The notes: generated by a model from the sequence alone, not told the origin. DNA of 64,000 bases from Synchiropus splendidus (GCF_027744825.2 NC_071335.1:14450501-14514500); one strand, 5' to 3'; positions 10,061-22,144 are shown, numbered from the stretch's first letter. Made by a program: numbers and translations.

Positions 10061-12950
10061 CATAAAGCTGAGTACCAAGCTTCACCATAAACATTTCCTC
10101 ACAATGTCTTTTCAATCTCTACTCAGGGAGTAAATAAAAGATGTGTTTATTTTGAATGTTCATGAAAGGAATCATGCATTAAATCAGAAGGGTCCAAAAG
10201 GGGAGCTGGAATTTTAGATACTGGCCTATACACCGGCAGAACACCACACACATACGTCTATAACTGGGAGGTACACAGTTATTCTCCATTTTAATTATTG
10301 GAGCTAATTGTGGCCTAAAGCCTCTCTGTGGTTGGTGTCAAAATATTGTCCTCCGCCTGCACTGACTCTGCTCCAGAGAATGTTTGCTCCTCGCTGCACA
10401 AACATCCATCTGCTGTAGACAAACTCTTTTCAAAGAAATTTTTGCATGGTATCGTATGTCATGATATCAAGGCACATTATAGGTGATGTAGTTTTTGGTG
10501 AATTTAAGTATTTTAAGTTGTTGCGGGCCACATACTACATAGTACTTAGTACTTATGAATTGTGATTCTTCCTGTTTGCTGTGGTTCAGATTCTGAGATT
10601 CCTGAGCCGCAGCTGCTTCATATATTAAACAGGGAAACTAGTGACATAGTGAGTCACCGTGTTCATGTGGATAATCCAACGGAAAATCAAATAAATGCGA
10701 CAATGCAGATGTCCATGAGTGTTGTTCTACTGGTGCGTTTCACAATACAGACATTCAGACTTCCTAAGCCTTTGGTTCCAAGGCGCTTGCTGACCTCTGA
10801 GCTCTTCATGTTCAGGCTGACCTCCCTCTGCCACGGAAAGACCTGCGGTCACTTGTATAACACTTCCTAACACAAAGTACTATTTGCCCTGCCGTGTTAG
10901 GACTAGAAAGCAGAAATCAAGTATGTGGCAGAGTCTGTGCATTTCAAATCCAAGAAGCCCTGAGAAGTGGACTGACTGGTTGGTAAGAAGACAAAATCGA
11001 TGTTTCCAAATCAAGTGTATAAATAATAATAAGAATAAACACTTGCTAAACTGCTCCTGGAAACTCGCGCCTCTTTTCTGTTTCCTACTCTCTGAACCAA
11101 GTCCACTTGATCAGGACCATTCCCTGATATACAGTGCACAACAATTTCCTCCGTCCGTCAGACATCTAGAGGCAGCGGCAGGCTGAGGACCTCTTCATCC
11201 CAATCAAGATGCTCCTCATCTCTCTCAAACCGTCTTAGAAGATGAGCTCAAGTACGTCAATTGGCTGTGCGGGCAAATATGGGATTTGTTTTTAATATTT
11301 CATCTCCTAAAATCCCATTTATATAGCCTGTGCTCACATAAATGAAGAAGCAGATGACAAGGCTCAACACGTCAGGCTACTTTTGAAGCCAGAGAAATAT
11401 AAATATCTCATGAAATATCTCTTTCTTTGCACACGCTGGTTTTAGTGGCTGAGTCTAGAAGGACAGCGCCATCTATCCATAAGACGACGCAGTGATATTT
11501 GCTTCTCTTCAGGCAAAAAAATGATCGAAACTTGGTCTGGTTTTGTCTCTTTGGGTCCGATATTTTACAGATCACGTTTATATATCCTGCACATTAGTAC
11601 ATTGGGTTTAACTCCATGAGTATGACAATTCAAAATGCATAATCTTAATATTCATATCAAGGTAGATGCTATAAGTCGGGGTGGTTTTGGGCATTATGCA
11701 CGTTATGTGTATTGACTCCATCAATAACTATGAGCTGTTCATAGCGTGACGTCATCAGCAAAAGGTCTGGAGATGTTTTCGGGTCCAGATTCATTCACAA
11801 TGTTAATCTTTTTGTGGGAACAAAAAAAAAAGAAAAGTCAGTCCACACCTACTGCCTTGCTACACACAATTTATGGCACTTTGCTTAAACACATACATAG
11901 TTTATGGTTGAGTATATACACAACTCTATGAATAAAAAAAAACAATTAATAAGTGCAAAAAAAGAAGTCTAAAAAAAACAATGCAGTCAATTGACAATGA
12001 ACAAAGTAGAGGTGGCAGTGCCACAAACTACTGTACACAAGCAAGTGGTCATCCCTTCTTCTTTACTCTTACTAGATTTCTTCCTCCTTTAGTCATGAAA
12101 ATTAATGTGAATTGTTTTGTTGACTATTGAGTGTTATTGCAAATGCAAATGTAAAACAGACCTGTAGTCGGAAAGAGCTTAGGTTAGCTTAATATATGGT
12201 GGTATGATATCTCAATTACCAACGTCAACACTCTTTGCACAGTCTACGGCACCAAAAATGGGTCCAGACTTCATGCTGTTTTACTTCTTTCTGACCATTG
12301 CAGCATCTCTGAATCGGTTGATCTGTCTCTGTTGTTCATGCGCAGTAGTGCTGTACTGCGACTCCCATCTGCTCATATTTTGACCAGTCGGGGGCAACAT
12401 TCAGAGCAACAAACTGAATGGGGCGGCTGGTTCCGTTGTTCACTCCAGCAGGATCTTTTGTGAATGTGTGCTTCCCTTTCATCCCTGTTCCGTGTGTACA
12501 CTCTGTGGTGCTGGTTTGCTGCAGTGAAATAGGTCCCTGCTGAAACAGTGTACTGCCATGTATGGTCTGTATGTTTTTTACCCAAATCACTGGCATAACA
12601 TTAGGAGAAAAAAATAGCACAAATACATTGGTAGGAGTTTGTTCCTCCAACATGAGACAGTCCTAAACATTGACACGCCACAGTAGAAATGTAGTGTTTC
12701 ATCTTGACTTGCAGGAGGTGGTGGACCGTTGTGATCCTGTCTCAGAGGGTGGTTTGGTGTTCTCCTTATAAGAACTGGTGCCTCACACGCATTTCTTTCA
12801 GTTGTTCTTGTTACTTGCTAAAAGCATATCACAATAAGTTTCTCACCCTTTTAAGAAGAAGCCAAGGCTTTAATGGAGATCCATTAAGGTTTATTGAATC
12901 CTTAACCCTACATTGAGAAGACTAAGCTCATGATGACCATAGGTGACTCC
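10061..12950. other. unique non-coding sequence, no gene seen
   Basis: About 2.9 kb without recognised coding sequence. It contains A-rich stretches near 11821-11835 and 11930-11975. The minus-strand frame at 12336-12653 (105 codons) has no recognised domain. No transposon termini were identified. Confidence 0.5.
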
Positions 12951-12977
12951 TGTGTGTGTGTGGTGGTGGTGGTGGTG
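12951..12977. repeat. compound (TG)n(GTG)n microsatellite
   Basis: Six TG units run directly into five GTG units. Confidence 0.85.
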
Positions 12978-14212
12978 AAGTGCTATTGAAGGGGTTGCAA
13001 TGGATTACATCAAAGCGCGAGGCACATTTCAGCAATCCAAACATAACCCTGCAGAGTGTGGTGCTCAAAGCGCTGGTGTTTAGCTCTTTGTGTGGACTTG
13101 TTTATGAATGTAAGTTGGAGAGAATCAATGCATGTCATGAAAGTCTAGGTGATTTATCTATGTGGTTAAACACACAGTGGACTCAGTGCCTAAAGGCGGT
13201 CCCGCTGGAGAAGCAGCATCCATGGAAAAACAATAGACTTGTGCGACATTGAACAGAGGTTAGTTGACTTCTGATTCTGTCATAGATTAGATGATCAGAA
13301 GTCGGACGTGTCATCTGAACCGAATGAGTTTGATCGGGAGCCAACGTGTGGGAAGATGAATTATAGTGAGTCAGCGTGTGAGCGCCTTTTTTTTTTTTTG
13401 AGTCAACATATGTTCGGTAAAATGATGTACCTCCAGGTTCACTGACTGCAGCTGGAAAAAAAAAATCAAATTAGACATGCACCCGCAAGGTAGCTGAACA
13501 TTCTCTGACAAAAAGACCACCAGATCACAAAAAAACTTTTTGAGTTATTTGGCAGGGAAAAAAAGCCAATCTAGAGCACAATAAACTACAAGGCTAGTTA
13601 ATAGTGAAGTAAAAAGGATCTGTCGGTGTTTATCGCTGGTGTCATCTCAGAGAGAGTTCTGTTACGCAGAAGAAACTATTTGTGAGTCAGTGGGCCCACG
13701 GCGTCTACCCCATCAAGTGAAATAAAGATGGATTGTTACACAGAAACTCCAATTTAATTTTCCAAATACTCCCGGTTTGCTTCGATAAAATGTTGCGGTT
13801 ACATCACTGGTTCAGGACCTGGTGTTTTTTTACTTCTTATTTTTACGCTAGGACAGAACCATCTTCGGACTCCACTGCAATATATGATGTACCTGCAGAG
13901 ATTGATCTAAGGGCTGCAACTCAATCATATTACAGCTCCTCTCTGAAATAGCTTTTCATATTCTTCAAGCTTTGATAGAAGAAAGGCAATGTACATGCCT
14001 TTCATTCTGGAAATTGAAAATGTACTTCTTTGTGAGTAACCTTTCCTATTTGCTGTGCGGTACATTCAAAGGATCTTTGATGTTGTATCGTCCTACACAT
14101 CTTTTGGCTTCATACACAGTCCCTTCAGCACGACAGTGCAGTATATAGATTGCACTGCAGGTCCTATATTTGCGCAGCATCAGCATTGACTGGTTTTTCT
14201 CTATATGCGCCC
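12978..14212. other. unique non-coding sequence
   Basis: About 1.2 kb with a T run near 13388-13400 and A runs near 13455-13465. No gene or repeat family was recognised. Confidence 0.5.
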
Positions 14213-14950
14213 CAGAGATGGGAACTTGAGTCTGCGACTTGGACTCGATTCGCACTTGTGTGGCACCAATCAGTGACTTGAGTTGGACTTGAGGACAAAA
14301 GACTCAACTAGTGATTTGTGACACATGCTCAATGTTCACTTTTGTATGTTTCCATCCTGATTTCCTCCAACAATGTTCCATGCACGCACCCGTGGCCAGC
14401 CATCCACCCGACAATAAGCCACCGCGACTGCTGCAGTGCCATTCCTTTGGTGGCAGCCACTATAGAGGCCAATAACTGAGCCTTTCATCCGCACGGATCC
14501 AGCATTTTCGGGCACGTTATCCAACACCAGAAAGCTTATCAGCAACTTCATTATAATGGTGACCTCACTGTCACGTCTGTCTCTGTTCTCTCCTTGAAGT
14601 CCTCACATCCCAACAAATATGTCACACTGCAGAGAGCTGCTCATTCTGCTGCAGAGGTTCCACTTATCCTACATTTTATTAGTATATATATATATTAAAC
14701 ATTCAGTGACTATTGATGACAGAAAATGAATGTGAAAACCTATATTCGGTGCAACCATGCATTGCAAATAAAACAGCTGTCAAAATGTTTGACTGCAAAA
14801 AGTAAAATATCTATAACAATCAGCATGTCTCCTGATGATGATGTCATAGTTCTGGATATTGGCTGCAGATCATTGCAAGCTCATTCCAGTCATAGCACTT
14901 GGGGCTTGACTTGGACACGTGACCTAAGACTTGAGACTTGACTTGACTAA
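14213..14950. mobile_element. hAT-like non-autonomous element with GACTTG-rich ends
   Basis: It begins CAGAGATGGGAACTTGAGTC and continues with several ACTTGGACT/GACTTGAG units to about 14310. The same vocabulary returns at 14898-14948 (GGCTTGACTTGGACACGTGA then CTTGAGACTTGACTTG). This layout, a 'CAGAGATGGG' terminus with ends built of ACTTGGACTTGAG words, is a familiar teleost hAT-type non-autonomous family. The middle (about 580 bp) carries no transposase. The right terminus (expected CCCATCTCTG) is missing. The element stops where a copy of the dispersed core repeat begins at 14951, which suggests truncation or replacement at that point. Confidence 0.55.
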
Positions 14951-15061
14951 GCGTCAACGTGCAACGCTGAAGGCTGCCTTTGTTGTCAGTATGAGACGTA
15001 AAAGTCGACTTTGCCAACCTCAATATAGAGCATGAAGCCATGGGTGTGAGGATGTGTTGCA
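14951..15061 (+). repeat. dispersed GACGCAAAAGTCAACTTTCC repeat, copy A
   Basis: It reads GCGTCAAC, then an ACGCTGAAGGCTGCCTTTGT block, a TCAGTATGAGACGTAAAAGT block, then TTTGCCAACCTCAATAT and GAAGCCATGGGTGTGAGGAT. It shares this order of blocks with copy B (17612-17720) and, on the minus strand, with 28475-28560. The family is not one I can name. No coding potential was seen. Confidence 0.8.
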
Positions 15062-15148
15062 TCAGGTTGAATCGCTCGCTTGGAATCCATCCCGAGAGCC
15101 AAGAATATGAATAGATGAGGCATGGAAACTGAACAAAAGGAGTAGGTA

Positions 15149-15210
15149 ATATATTATATTATATTATATTATATTATATTATATTATATTATATTATATT
15201 ATATTATATT
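15149..15210. repeat. (ATATT)n pentanucleotide microsatellite
   Basis: About twelve nearly perfect ATATT units with no interruption, so it is probably variable in length between individuals. Confidence 0.95.
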
Positions 15211-15234
15211 AGTAAAAATGTTAGACATCAAAGT

Positions 15235-15235
<1 letters not shown>

Positions 15236-15277
<42 letters not shown>
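15236..15277. repeat. (CA)21 microsatellite
   Basis: Forty-two bases of uninterrupted CA, only 25 bp after the (ATATT)n tract. The two form a compound simple-repeat locus. Confidence 0.95.
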
Positions 15278-15278
<1 letters not shown>

Positions 15279-17427
15279 CTGACCATCAAATATGTGCATA
15301 AAGCCAAAAGTATACAGAAAACGCAACCCTCCACACATTGCATAATTTCAATAATCAACAAAATTTAATATGCGGAATGTTGTAACCGCCACAATTAAAA
15401 TCACATTCATATTCCTGACAAAAGAGGGTCCGTTTCAGCAAACTCAATAACTGTTCATCTTGTTTGGCGTAGAAAGGGCATGTCCAGATGGCGTCCGACC
15501 TGCGTGCTATTTCCAGGACTTGTGTAAATGTCACGCACCTGCAGCATCTGACATCACATTCATTTTTGTCGCCTCTCTACAGTCAGCTAGAGAATGAATG
15601 TTTCATGAATTAGAACTTTATTAGAAAGAAAAAAAAATCCATCATCAGCTTTTTCAAGTTTGTAAAGTTTCTAAGTAGCTCTGAGCTGAATACTCACGGT
15701 TGTCTGTCAGGTTCAGAAGCCAGGGTGATCCGGTTTAGTGTTGCTCACATCCAGTTTATCTAAAAGTTTATCTAAAATATTTTGCAATTGAGACAGAAAA
15801 AAGAGGTTTGCTCCACTTTTCAGAACACTCTGCTTCTAGTTCATCCAAATCTTCTTATTGTCCCCCTATTTCCATATCAAACATTCAATTTCTAGTTCAA
15901 TCGACTCGATGTGCACACAGGTTGTGAAATTTTTCAATGACTTCATAATTTGCAGTTAAGCCTGTAAGTTTCCTATTGAAGAAAAATAATCCTCCACACT
16001 TCCATTTCCTGTTTGCCACACTTGCGCACACAGCCGGAGTAAAGCCGGTTTCCTTTATTGGAGGCAAAATGAGAAGTAAAAAAGAAAAGGAAAAAAAAAA
16101 GCTGTGAATAAATTTTCTTTGATGTGTAATGGATGTTCTAATATTCCTGGTAAGGGACACCTTCAGAGAAATGATGCTTTTTTGAAGTTTCCGCTTTTCT
16201 TCCTTGCATATATTTGTCTTTTCCTGACATATTCTGATATATATATATATGGAGTCAGACCTTGAGGGTGGTGTCTGTGATCATCCTTGATAGATAGGCT
16301 ATGTTCTTGTGGATATTCCATATCTCACATTCCTATACATACGTACATAAACAAGAGTCTCAGTCGGCGCTCTATTTAAAATGATGCCGCACGGAATAAG
16401 GTTACTTCTTAGGAGGAAGCCTGAAGAGGTGTGATTCTGCTCAGCAGCACCTCTGAGAAACAGGAAAACAGCGCTGATGACTTCAAATGTGTCTGCGAGA
16501 ATCCTGCGTGCTGGCTGCCTCTCTGAACAAAAATGAGAGCCGTCTGCCCTGTCTGTATTTGTTCTCAGAGGAGGTGCTGCACTTTAAATGGTCTTTGTCA
16601 CACGGCACACCATAATCAGGTACCCGCCCCAATGCATTTACCTCTGACAGGCCTCTTCAATAGCTTTGCCGTGCTATTTTATAGCACATTCATCGCTCTT
16701 GTTGGCAGAGGCGCCTGGTGGCGCACGTTTACTGGAGTACCCTCCGACTTGAAGAATTCAAATGGTTGCTAGACTCCGCCATCAGCAGAAAGCCACTTGT
16801 TCAACACAATCGAACCCCTAAAGTGTCAAATTCAATTGATATTCACAAGTCTCTCTGGGATGTTAGGCTTTGATTCTCAACGCTGAAGTGCATCACATAA
16901 CAGAGAGACGGAGGTTGGGGTTAAGGTTAAGCTCTTCAATGCTATACTCATCTAGTGACACGATTGTTTATACAGTAGAGGGAATTGACGTCTCCCAGCT
17001 GAAGCTCTGATATCTCTGGCCGTCTGATCGGTGTCAGGGAGGACACAGAGAACACAGGAACTAGAATACAAACATTATTTACATTGCATTTTGATCATTT
17101 TTGAAAACAATTGGGAATAACACCATGCCCCAGCATGAGGTCCAGTCGGTGTTAGGGGTGGTGGACGACTGAACAAGAAACTGGAGAGTATTTCACTGTG
17201 AATTCAAAAGGACCTTCTCTTCTCATCTGCCATCCCATCCTCACTCCCACCCTTACGTGGCTCTCCTCCCCTTAGTGATGGTACTGAACGCCACCGGGAC
17301 TAAAACAGTTTACAGCCTTTAAAATGCAGTTGACATGTTGCTACATGTAGAATGAATGGAGCGCCATCTCATGGCTTTTGTAAATCCCTCCTCTGTGGAA
17401 TATGTGCTTCAATTGAAAACATAACGT
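15278..17427. other. unique non-coding sequence, no gene seen
   Basis: About 2.1 kb with A runs near 15629-15637 and 16078-16100 and a short (TA)n at about 16239-16250. Open frames at 15897-16160 (minus) and 16533-16772 (plus) show no recognised domain. GGAGCGCCATCTCATGGC at about 17358-17375 recurs near 47193. Confidence 0.5.
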
Positions 17428-17495
17428 GTCAGCAATGCTGAAGACTCAAAAGTCAACTTCCCCAACATCAATTGATGTTATATGGTATTTGTGAA
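17428..17495 (+). repeat. dispersed core repeat, partial copy B0
   Basis: CAGCAATGCTGAAGACTCAA then AAGTCAACTTCCCCAACATC and a degraded GATGTTATATGGTA tail. It lacks the first half of the unit. It lies about 115 bp before copy B in the same orientation. Confidence 0.6.
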
Positions 17496-17611
17496 AGCAT
17501 CACAGGGAGATGTGCAGAAGCCTTCTTCACTGAATGAGACTGGATGTCAGTTACACACAACCGGTTTAAGAGCTTTAAATGCCCCAAGTTTTTTTCATGT
17601 CATGCTGCTAA

Positions 17612-17720
17612 TGCGTCAACATTTGACGCTGAAGGCTGCCTTTTTTTGGTCAGTATAGGACGCAAAAGGCAACTTTCCCAACATCAATAAATGATACCAT
17701 GGGAGTGAGGATGTGTTGGC
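17612..17720 (+). repeat. dispersed core repeat, copy B
   Basis: The best-preserved plus-strand unit. It reads GCGTCAAC, GACGCTGAAGGCTGCC, a TTTGGTCAGTATAGGACGC block, AAAAGGCAACTTTCCCAACA and ATGATACCATGGGAGTGAGG, ending ATGTGTTGGC. Block order and spacing equal those of copy A, although outside the blocks the two have diverged. Confidence 0.85.
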
Positions 17721-18718
17721 TCATTTGTTCTCCCACTCTTGTTGTTTCTGAAAACGAATTTGAAGCATTTAAACGGTAAAACATACAACATGATTGCCCG
17801 TATAAAAGCAATAGCTATTTAAGTAAAAACAAAATCTCGTCCAGGGAGCAGAGTTAAGAGCTGGAAGTCATTGAGACACTGAAGCGTCTGTCTTTTGTGG
17901 AGGGCACCTGAAGTGGCGTTCACTCTTGCAGAGCTGCTGGTGTACACAGACAGTACCTGCCTGAAGGTTTCAAAACCTTGCTGTTGTTCACTGTGCACAG
18001 TCATTTAAAAAAAAAAAAAAAGAAGTACTTATATTTGTTATTAATTTCCACTAAAATTGCAGGCAAACATTTTGTGAACTGAAAAAGAGAGTCAAACTAC
18101 TGCCAGGATATGTGTGGTCACAGTGTCATAGTGTTGCTATGAGACAGCTGGACTCAGCAGTAGGGGAGCAATAGTGGCTGAGGAAGACAGTGAGACGATA
18201 GCTGTTGTTTACTATCATCCAGATTACATATTTGTCCTGCCAATATTATATTTAAGGTTGCTGAATTTAAAATATCTTTATATTGTTGGTTTAGAAGCAT
18301 TGGATAACTCAAAAAAATGTGAAGTTAACTGAGTTAACCGGTCAGTTCTTTTTGTTTATATGGCCCCTCATCCCACAAGCTGCACAGCTGCTCCATAATA
18401 AAGTGACAAACCGGTGTGTGTCTGAGTTAAGACAGACCTTTATATACTCCACATTTCAACGCTTAAATGCAAATGGGTACACACCGCGTTTCAACGAAGC
18501 AAATGTGTGTGAGCTAAAATAACAATAAACAAGTCGACTTGCGTTCCACAGTGGACAAACACAAAGTGTATATTGAATGTGCTCAACAGTCCGGCCTCTT
18601 ACCTCCTGTTTTCATCTCCCTCCTACAGCTGAAGGCAATAATATGATGATTGGGATATGATCTATACAGGCTTGGCCCTGAGTGGTGATGGCTGTCTGGT
18701 TAGCGTTTACCCACACCG
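17721..18718. other. unique non-coding sequence
   Basis: About 1 kb with a poly-A run at about 18006-18020. No gene or transposon was recognised. Confidence 0.5.
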
Positions 18719-18742
18719 ACACACACACACACACACACACAC
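18719..18742. repeat. (CA)12 microsatellite
   Basis: Twenty-four bases of uninterrupted alternating AC. Confidence 0.9.
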
Positions 18743-19705
18743 TTTAATCAAGCATACATTTGTGGTGGGCGATCTTGCTTTTTTCGTGGGGAATAATTCA
18801 ACAACCCTCCCCCCTTCTTATCATTTTTCAAGTCTGTTCTCTCCATCTCCTCTCTTCCACCTATAACTCATGCTTTGGCGTATAATGCTGTGCCATCGTT
18901 TTTTAGGTTCGCAGCATTTTCCTTGTGGTTCATTCGCTCCACCTCCACCAGTAGACTGTGCTGTCATTCATTTATCTTCCATCCCGGAGAGTCACGAACA
19001 CTCAAAGATGTGGCCGAGTGAGTTCATATGTGCGTGTATGGGAGAGCCAAAATACTGTCACCGTTTGAGTGGTCTGACTTTTCTTGCTCTGGATCGATGC
19101 GCGCCAAGGATGGTGTTCCACTCTTTGAAATGAGTGTGTTACGGAGTTCAGAGGTGGGGCTTATGTTACCTCTTGCATGTGCAGGAGTTAATGTTGGTGT
19201 GTGTTGTGGAACTGGTGACTTGTGCAGCTGGTGGCACGCAGCGATGATCTATGCGGGAGGCTGGTAAAAAAAGAGGCAGAGTGGTCCTTGTGTGGATCAA
19301 TATGTCAGCAGTGCACTCTCTCCACCTGCGCTTAATTCATTACAGCCTCCAACTGCCTTTTCTCAATTGCCATCAGCTTTACATCCTCACTTCTACTGAG
19401 CACTTTATTGTTCTTTTCAGGTCTGGATCACCATTTTCATGCCCCTCTTCATTGTAAAATTGATATTTATTGACTAAAACTGGACCTTGTCACACTTAAA
19501 AAACAGAAACAAAAACCATGACCCACGGACAATGTTCGTCTTGGTTGTAGTGTCACTGCATCATAGCTTCAGTCCCATTTTAGTTGGTTGATATGAGATT
19601 GTTTTGGTGTCTTAGTCCATTGTTTTATTTTTTTAATAAATAAAATCAGCTCAATAAACAAGGTTTACTTGTATTCTACTCTGTATTCTATTCTAGAAAG
19701 AAGTA
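18743..19705. other. unique non-coding sequence
   Basis: About 960 bp. Overlapping plus-strand frames (18870-19133, 19028-19267, 19251-19457) carry no recognised motif. No splice or start context supports any of them. Confidence 0.45.
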
Positions 19706-19713
19706 GTTTCAGA

Positions 19714-19956
19714 TAGCGATGAGAAGATGAGGTTTCATGACACACAGTGGAAGGGTTTCATGAAACAGTGTCGTGATTTTCAGAGGCCACCAGATGGCAC
19801 TGTCTGCTGTGTAATGTTTGGACTTGAACAACTAATTCAATGAAACATGAAGTCATTTCTAAACCGAGAGTACCATCTAGTGGCCTCTGAAAATAAGGAC
19901 ACTGTTTCATTACCATGCTCTATACTGTTTCATGATACCTCATCTACCCATCACTA
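19714..19956. mobile_element. 243-bp hAT MITE with 8-bp target duplication
   Basis: It starts TAGCGATGAGAAGATGAGGT and ends with the reverse complement of TAGTGATGGGTAGATGAGGT. The inverted repeat then continues inward for about 100 bp as a 'TCATGAAACAGT...' block and a 'TTTTCAGAGGCCACCAGATG' block, leaving only a short unique centre. The flanks GTTTCAGA (19706-19713) and GTTTCAGT (19957-19964) are an 8-bp target duplication with one mismatch, the length used by hAT transposases. The long terminal repeats make the element almost a full hairpin. It has no coding capacity and depends on a hAT transposase supplied elsewhere. Confidence 0.85.
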
Positions 19957-20021
19957 GTTTCAGTCATACAATATTTCCATGTAACAGCATTTTATGATCT
20001 TTTTCAATGAAAACAGTGGCA

Positions 20022-20055
20022 TTATTTATTATTATTATTATTATTTTATTATATT
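20022..20055. repeat. (ATT)n-rich microsatellite
   Basis: Several ATT units, slightly interrupted, in an A/T-only stretch. Confidence 0.8.
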
Positions 20056-21884
20056 ATTTTTATTGCATAAAATAAAAAGCCAGTGACAAAAATATTATTT
20101 CTTTGGCAATAGGAACATATATACTCCTCCGGAGTCTTGGTCACTGGGATCTGGATGAAGAAAAAAAAAAAGGAGATACTATATCTCCTATTTTTTTTAT
20201 TTGTGTATGATCTTATAGGTAAGTACACATACGCACATCATCATGTGTATTCTGACAAAACATTACCATGGTTGGATGATCGAATTAGATCTGCTTTCTT
20301 CACAAGACAGATTAACATTGAATATTGACAAATGTGTTGGCCACGTGTGGATCTTAATTTCATATTGTGTGTGACTGGTGACTGCAAGTGTGTTGACCAG
20401 AGTGTGCAGCGCTGCATGTCAGTTGGTGGCCGTGACCAAACAAGGATCTGGTGCAGCTGCTTTGACGATACTTTCAGCACATTACACACACAGTAGGCAG
20501 AATTGACAAGCATTTTGAACATCTGACCGACCATCCCATACATTTTCTTCTGGTAAACAAAGACACACAAACACCTAGTCATCAAAGAGCTCCGTTCCGC
20601 ACGTCACCGCCTATTATTGTATGAATAAAGTCATCATTTTGACAATGTTGGAATTCTCCTCATGAGCCGCTTCAACTGATGAAATATAAAAATAGGCAGG
20701 TTTATTCTAGTATGCGTCGATGCCATCTATTTTAAGTGCTTTCAAAACAACACTTTCCTCAGTCAGTGTTTCCCATTTCATGTTGCCAGAGCCAGTTAAT
20801 ATCCGCCACCTGAACCCACCTTGATCTTCCCCACTTTTCATACTTGTTCTTGTGCTCTTAATGTCCTCATTTAACACATCCTCATTGGCTGCCTCCCTAT
20901 TCTCCTTTTGCCTGCTGCTCCAATCTCTGACATCCATCATCCAACAGTCTCTCCTCTCCATCTTCAAGGCTCCCGAACTTTGCCCAAACTTTTCCATATG
21001 TGATATCATCATTTCTAGACATATATCATTGCAGTTCTCATTAAGATGACTATGACTTTGAAAAACACACGTGTAAAGACATATTTAACACAACATCACT
21101 TTTGTCCATTTGATGTTGAGCAAAAAAACATTACATGTTTCCAGTTCATGCTGTTAAGATGTTAAAATGAGACAGGAATACAAATCACTTTCGGTATTTC
21201 AATTCGCTCTTTTCATCAAGGCTTCAGCATATTTTGAAGTTTTTAACGTCTTGGTTCACAGGTGCTTTTCGTGTGCCTTTTTCAGCGGAGTCATCATTTT
21301 ACTGAAAGTGTGAAAATGTCTGCAGTCTCTTTTAAATTCTCGGAAGAAACTTTTGATGTGACGAAAATGGATCTCTGGAGTGTTTTTCAGGAGATTTTTC
21401 TATTGTTCCCCACCCCTCCACCATCCTCCGACAGCCTGAAAGAAAGTACGGTCGTCTGTTATTGACTGAATTATTAGTTTTCACTCTGAGATGCATTTCT
21501 TAACAGTAAATAGCACATGATGGGAGTGTTAGCATGTCTGTCTCCGGAAAGTCTTGCTGTCTTTCACAGGCTTTGTGTCAAAGTTAACTGTATCACTGCA
21601 CAAGGGCAGGATCAGTGGTCAGCAAGCTACGATCTCCACTTCAGAACTGTTGCTGAAAGCTCGCTATGGATGGCCAAGTGTTGACTTCTTAAAGAAAAAA
21701 AAAAAAACATCCAGATTGCGATAGTTCCACTTTGATGTATCGATGGAGATTGGAGATCAGATCAAGAGACCGTTGTTGGTTCTACATGTACTCCTGAATA
21801 TAATCCTCACCCATTCAGTTTAAGGAGGATACACAACATCCCAGACTAAGTGTTTGCTCCTGGCACTTCTTTGCTCTTGCCAGA
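20056..21884. other. non-coding sequence with possible LINE-derived purine/pyrimidine tract
   Basis: About 1.8 kb. At 20707-21012 the minus strand has a 101-codon charged frame (residues include RRDCWMMDVRDWSSRQKENR and later ..NEDIKS..FRWRILTGSG) that loosely recalls the very C-terminal region of RTE LINEs, but no block is long enough for a firm call. The rest is unique sequence, with a poly-A run near 21694-21706. Confidence 0.35.
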
Positions 21885-22120
21885 GCTCGACGCTGCTGCT
21901 GAGACCAGCTGTGGAGGCGGTACTGTGGGGGCTGGGAATACACACAGGCTAAAGCAGCACTGTGTGCTTTAAAGCAAACAAGTCACCTGTAGTTTCATTG
22001 GTCTGATGTGACAAGGCTCAATATCTTGAAGCTTGTTTGTCCATATATTCGCCGCACCGTTGATTAAGTTGTAGGGTTTTAGACTGTGAGAAAAAAAGTA
22101 GCGGCTTACAGAAATGACGG
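21885..22120 (+). mobile_element. TA-type MITE (GGACTATAAGCCGC ends), truncated copy 3
   Basis: Only the right part of this family is present. Landmarks shared with the full copies are CAGCTG...GGAGGCGG near 21905, ATTGGTCTGATGTGACAAGG with CTCAATAT at 21997-22024, and the terminal AAAAAAAGTAGCGGCTTACA then GAAATGACGG, ending at 22120. The last bases are the right terminal inverted repeat (reverse complement of CCGTCATTTCTGTAAGCCGC). The left terminus was not found, so the copy is 5'-truncated or eroded. It ends six bases before the target duplication of the RTE LINE at 22127. Confidence 0.7.
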
Positions 22121-22126
22121 TGGCTT

Positions 22127-22144
22127 AGTCTACAGTATAGTCTT
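22127..22144. repeat. left 18-bp target-site duplication of RTE LINE
   Basis: AGTCTACAGTATAGTCTT occurs here and again, identically, at 23053-23070, flanking the LINE body. A perfect 18-bp direct repeat at both borders of a LINE is the expected product of target-primed reverse transcription. Confidence 0.9.

Noticed and set aside
12336..12653. 105-codon minus-strand frame
   Set aside because: Looked at for retroviral or transposon similarity; no motif could be named, so no call was made.
15149..15277. Regular repeats considered as a CRISPR array or satellite
   Set aside because: They are simple microsatellites without spacers; the surrounding sequence is vertebrate-like, so CRISPR is not expected.
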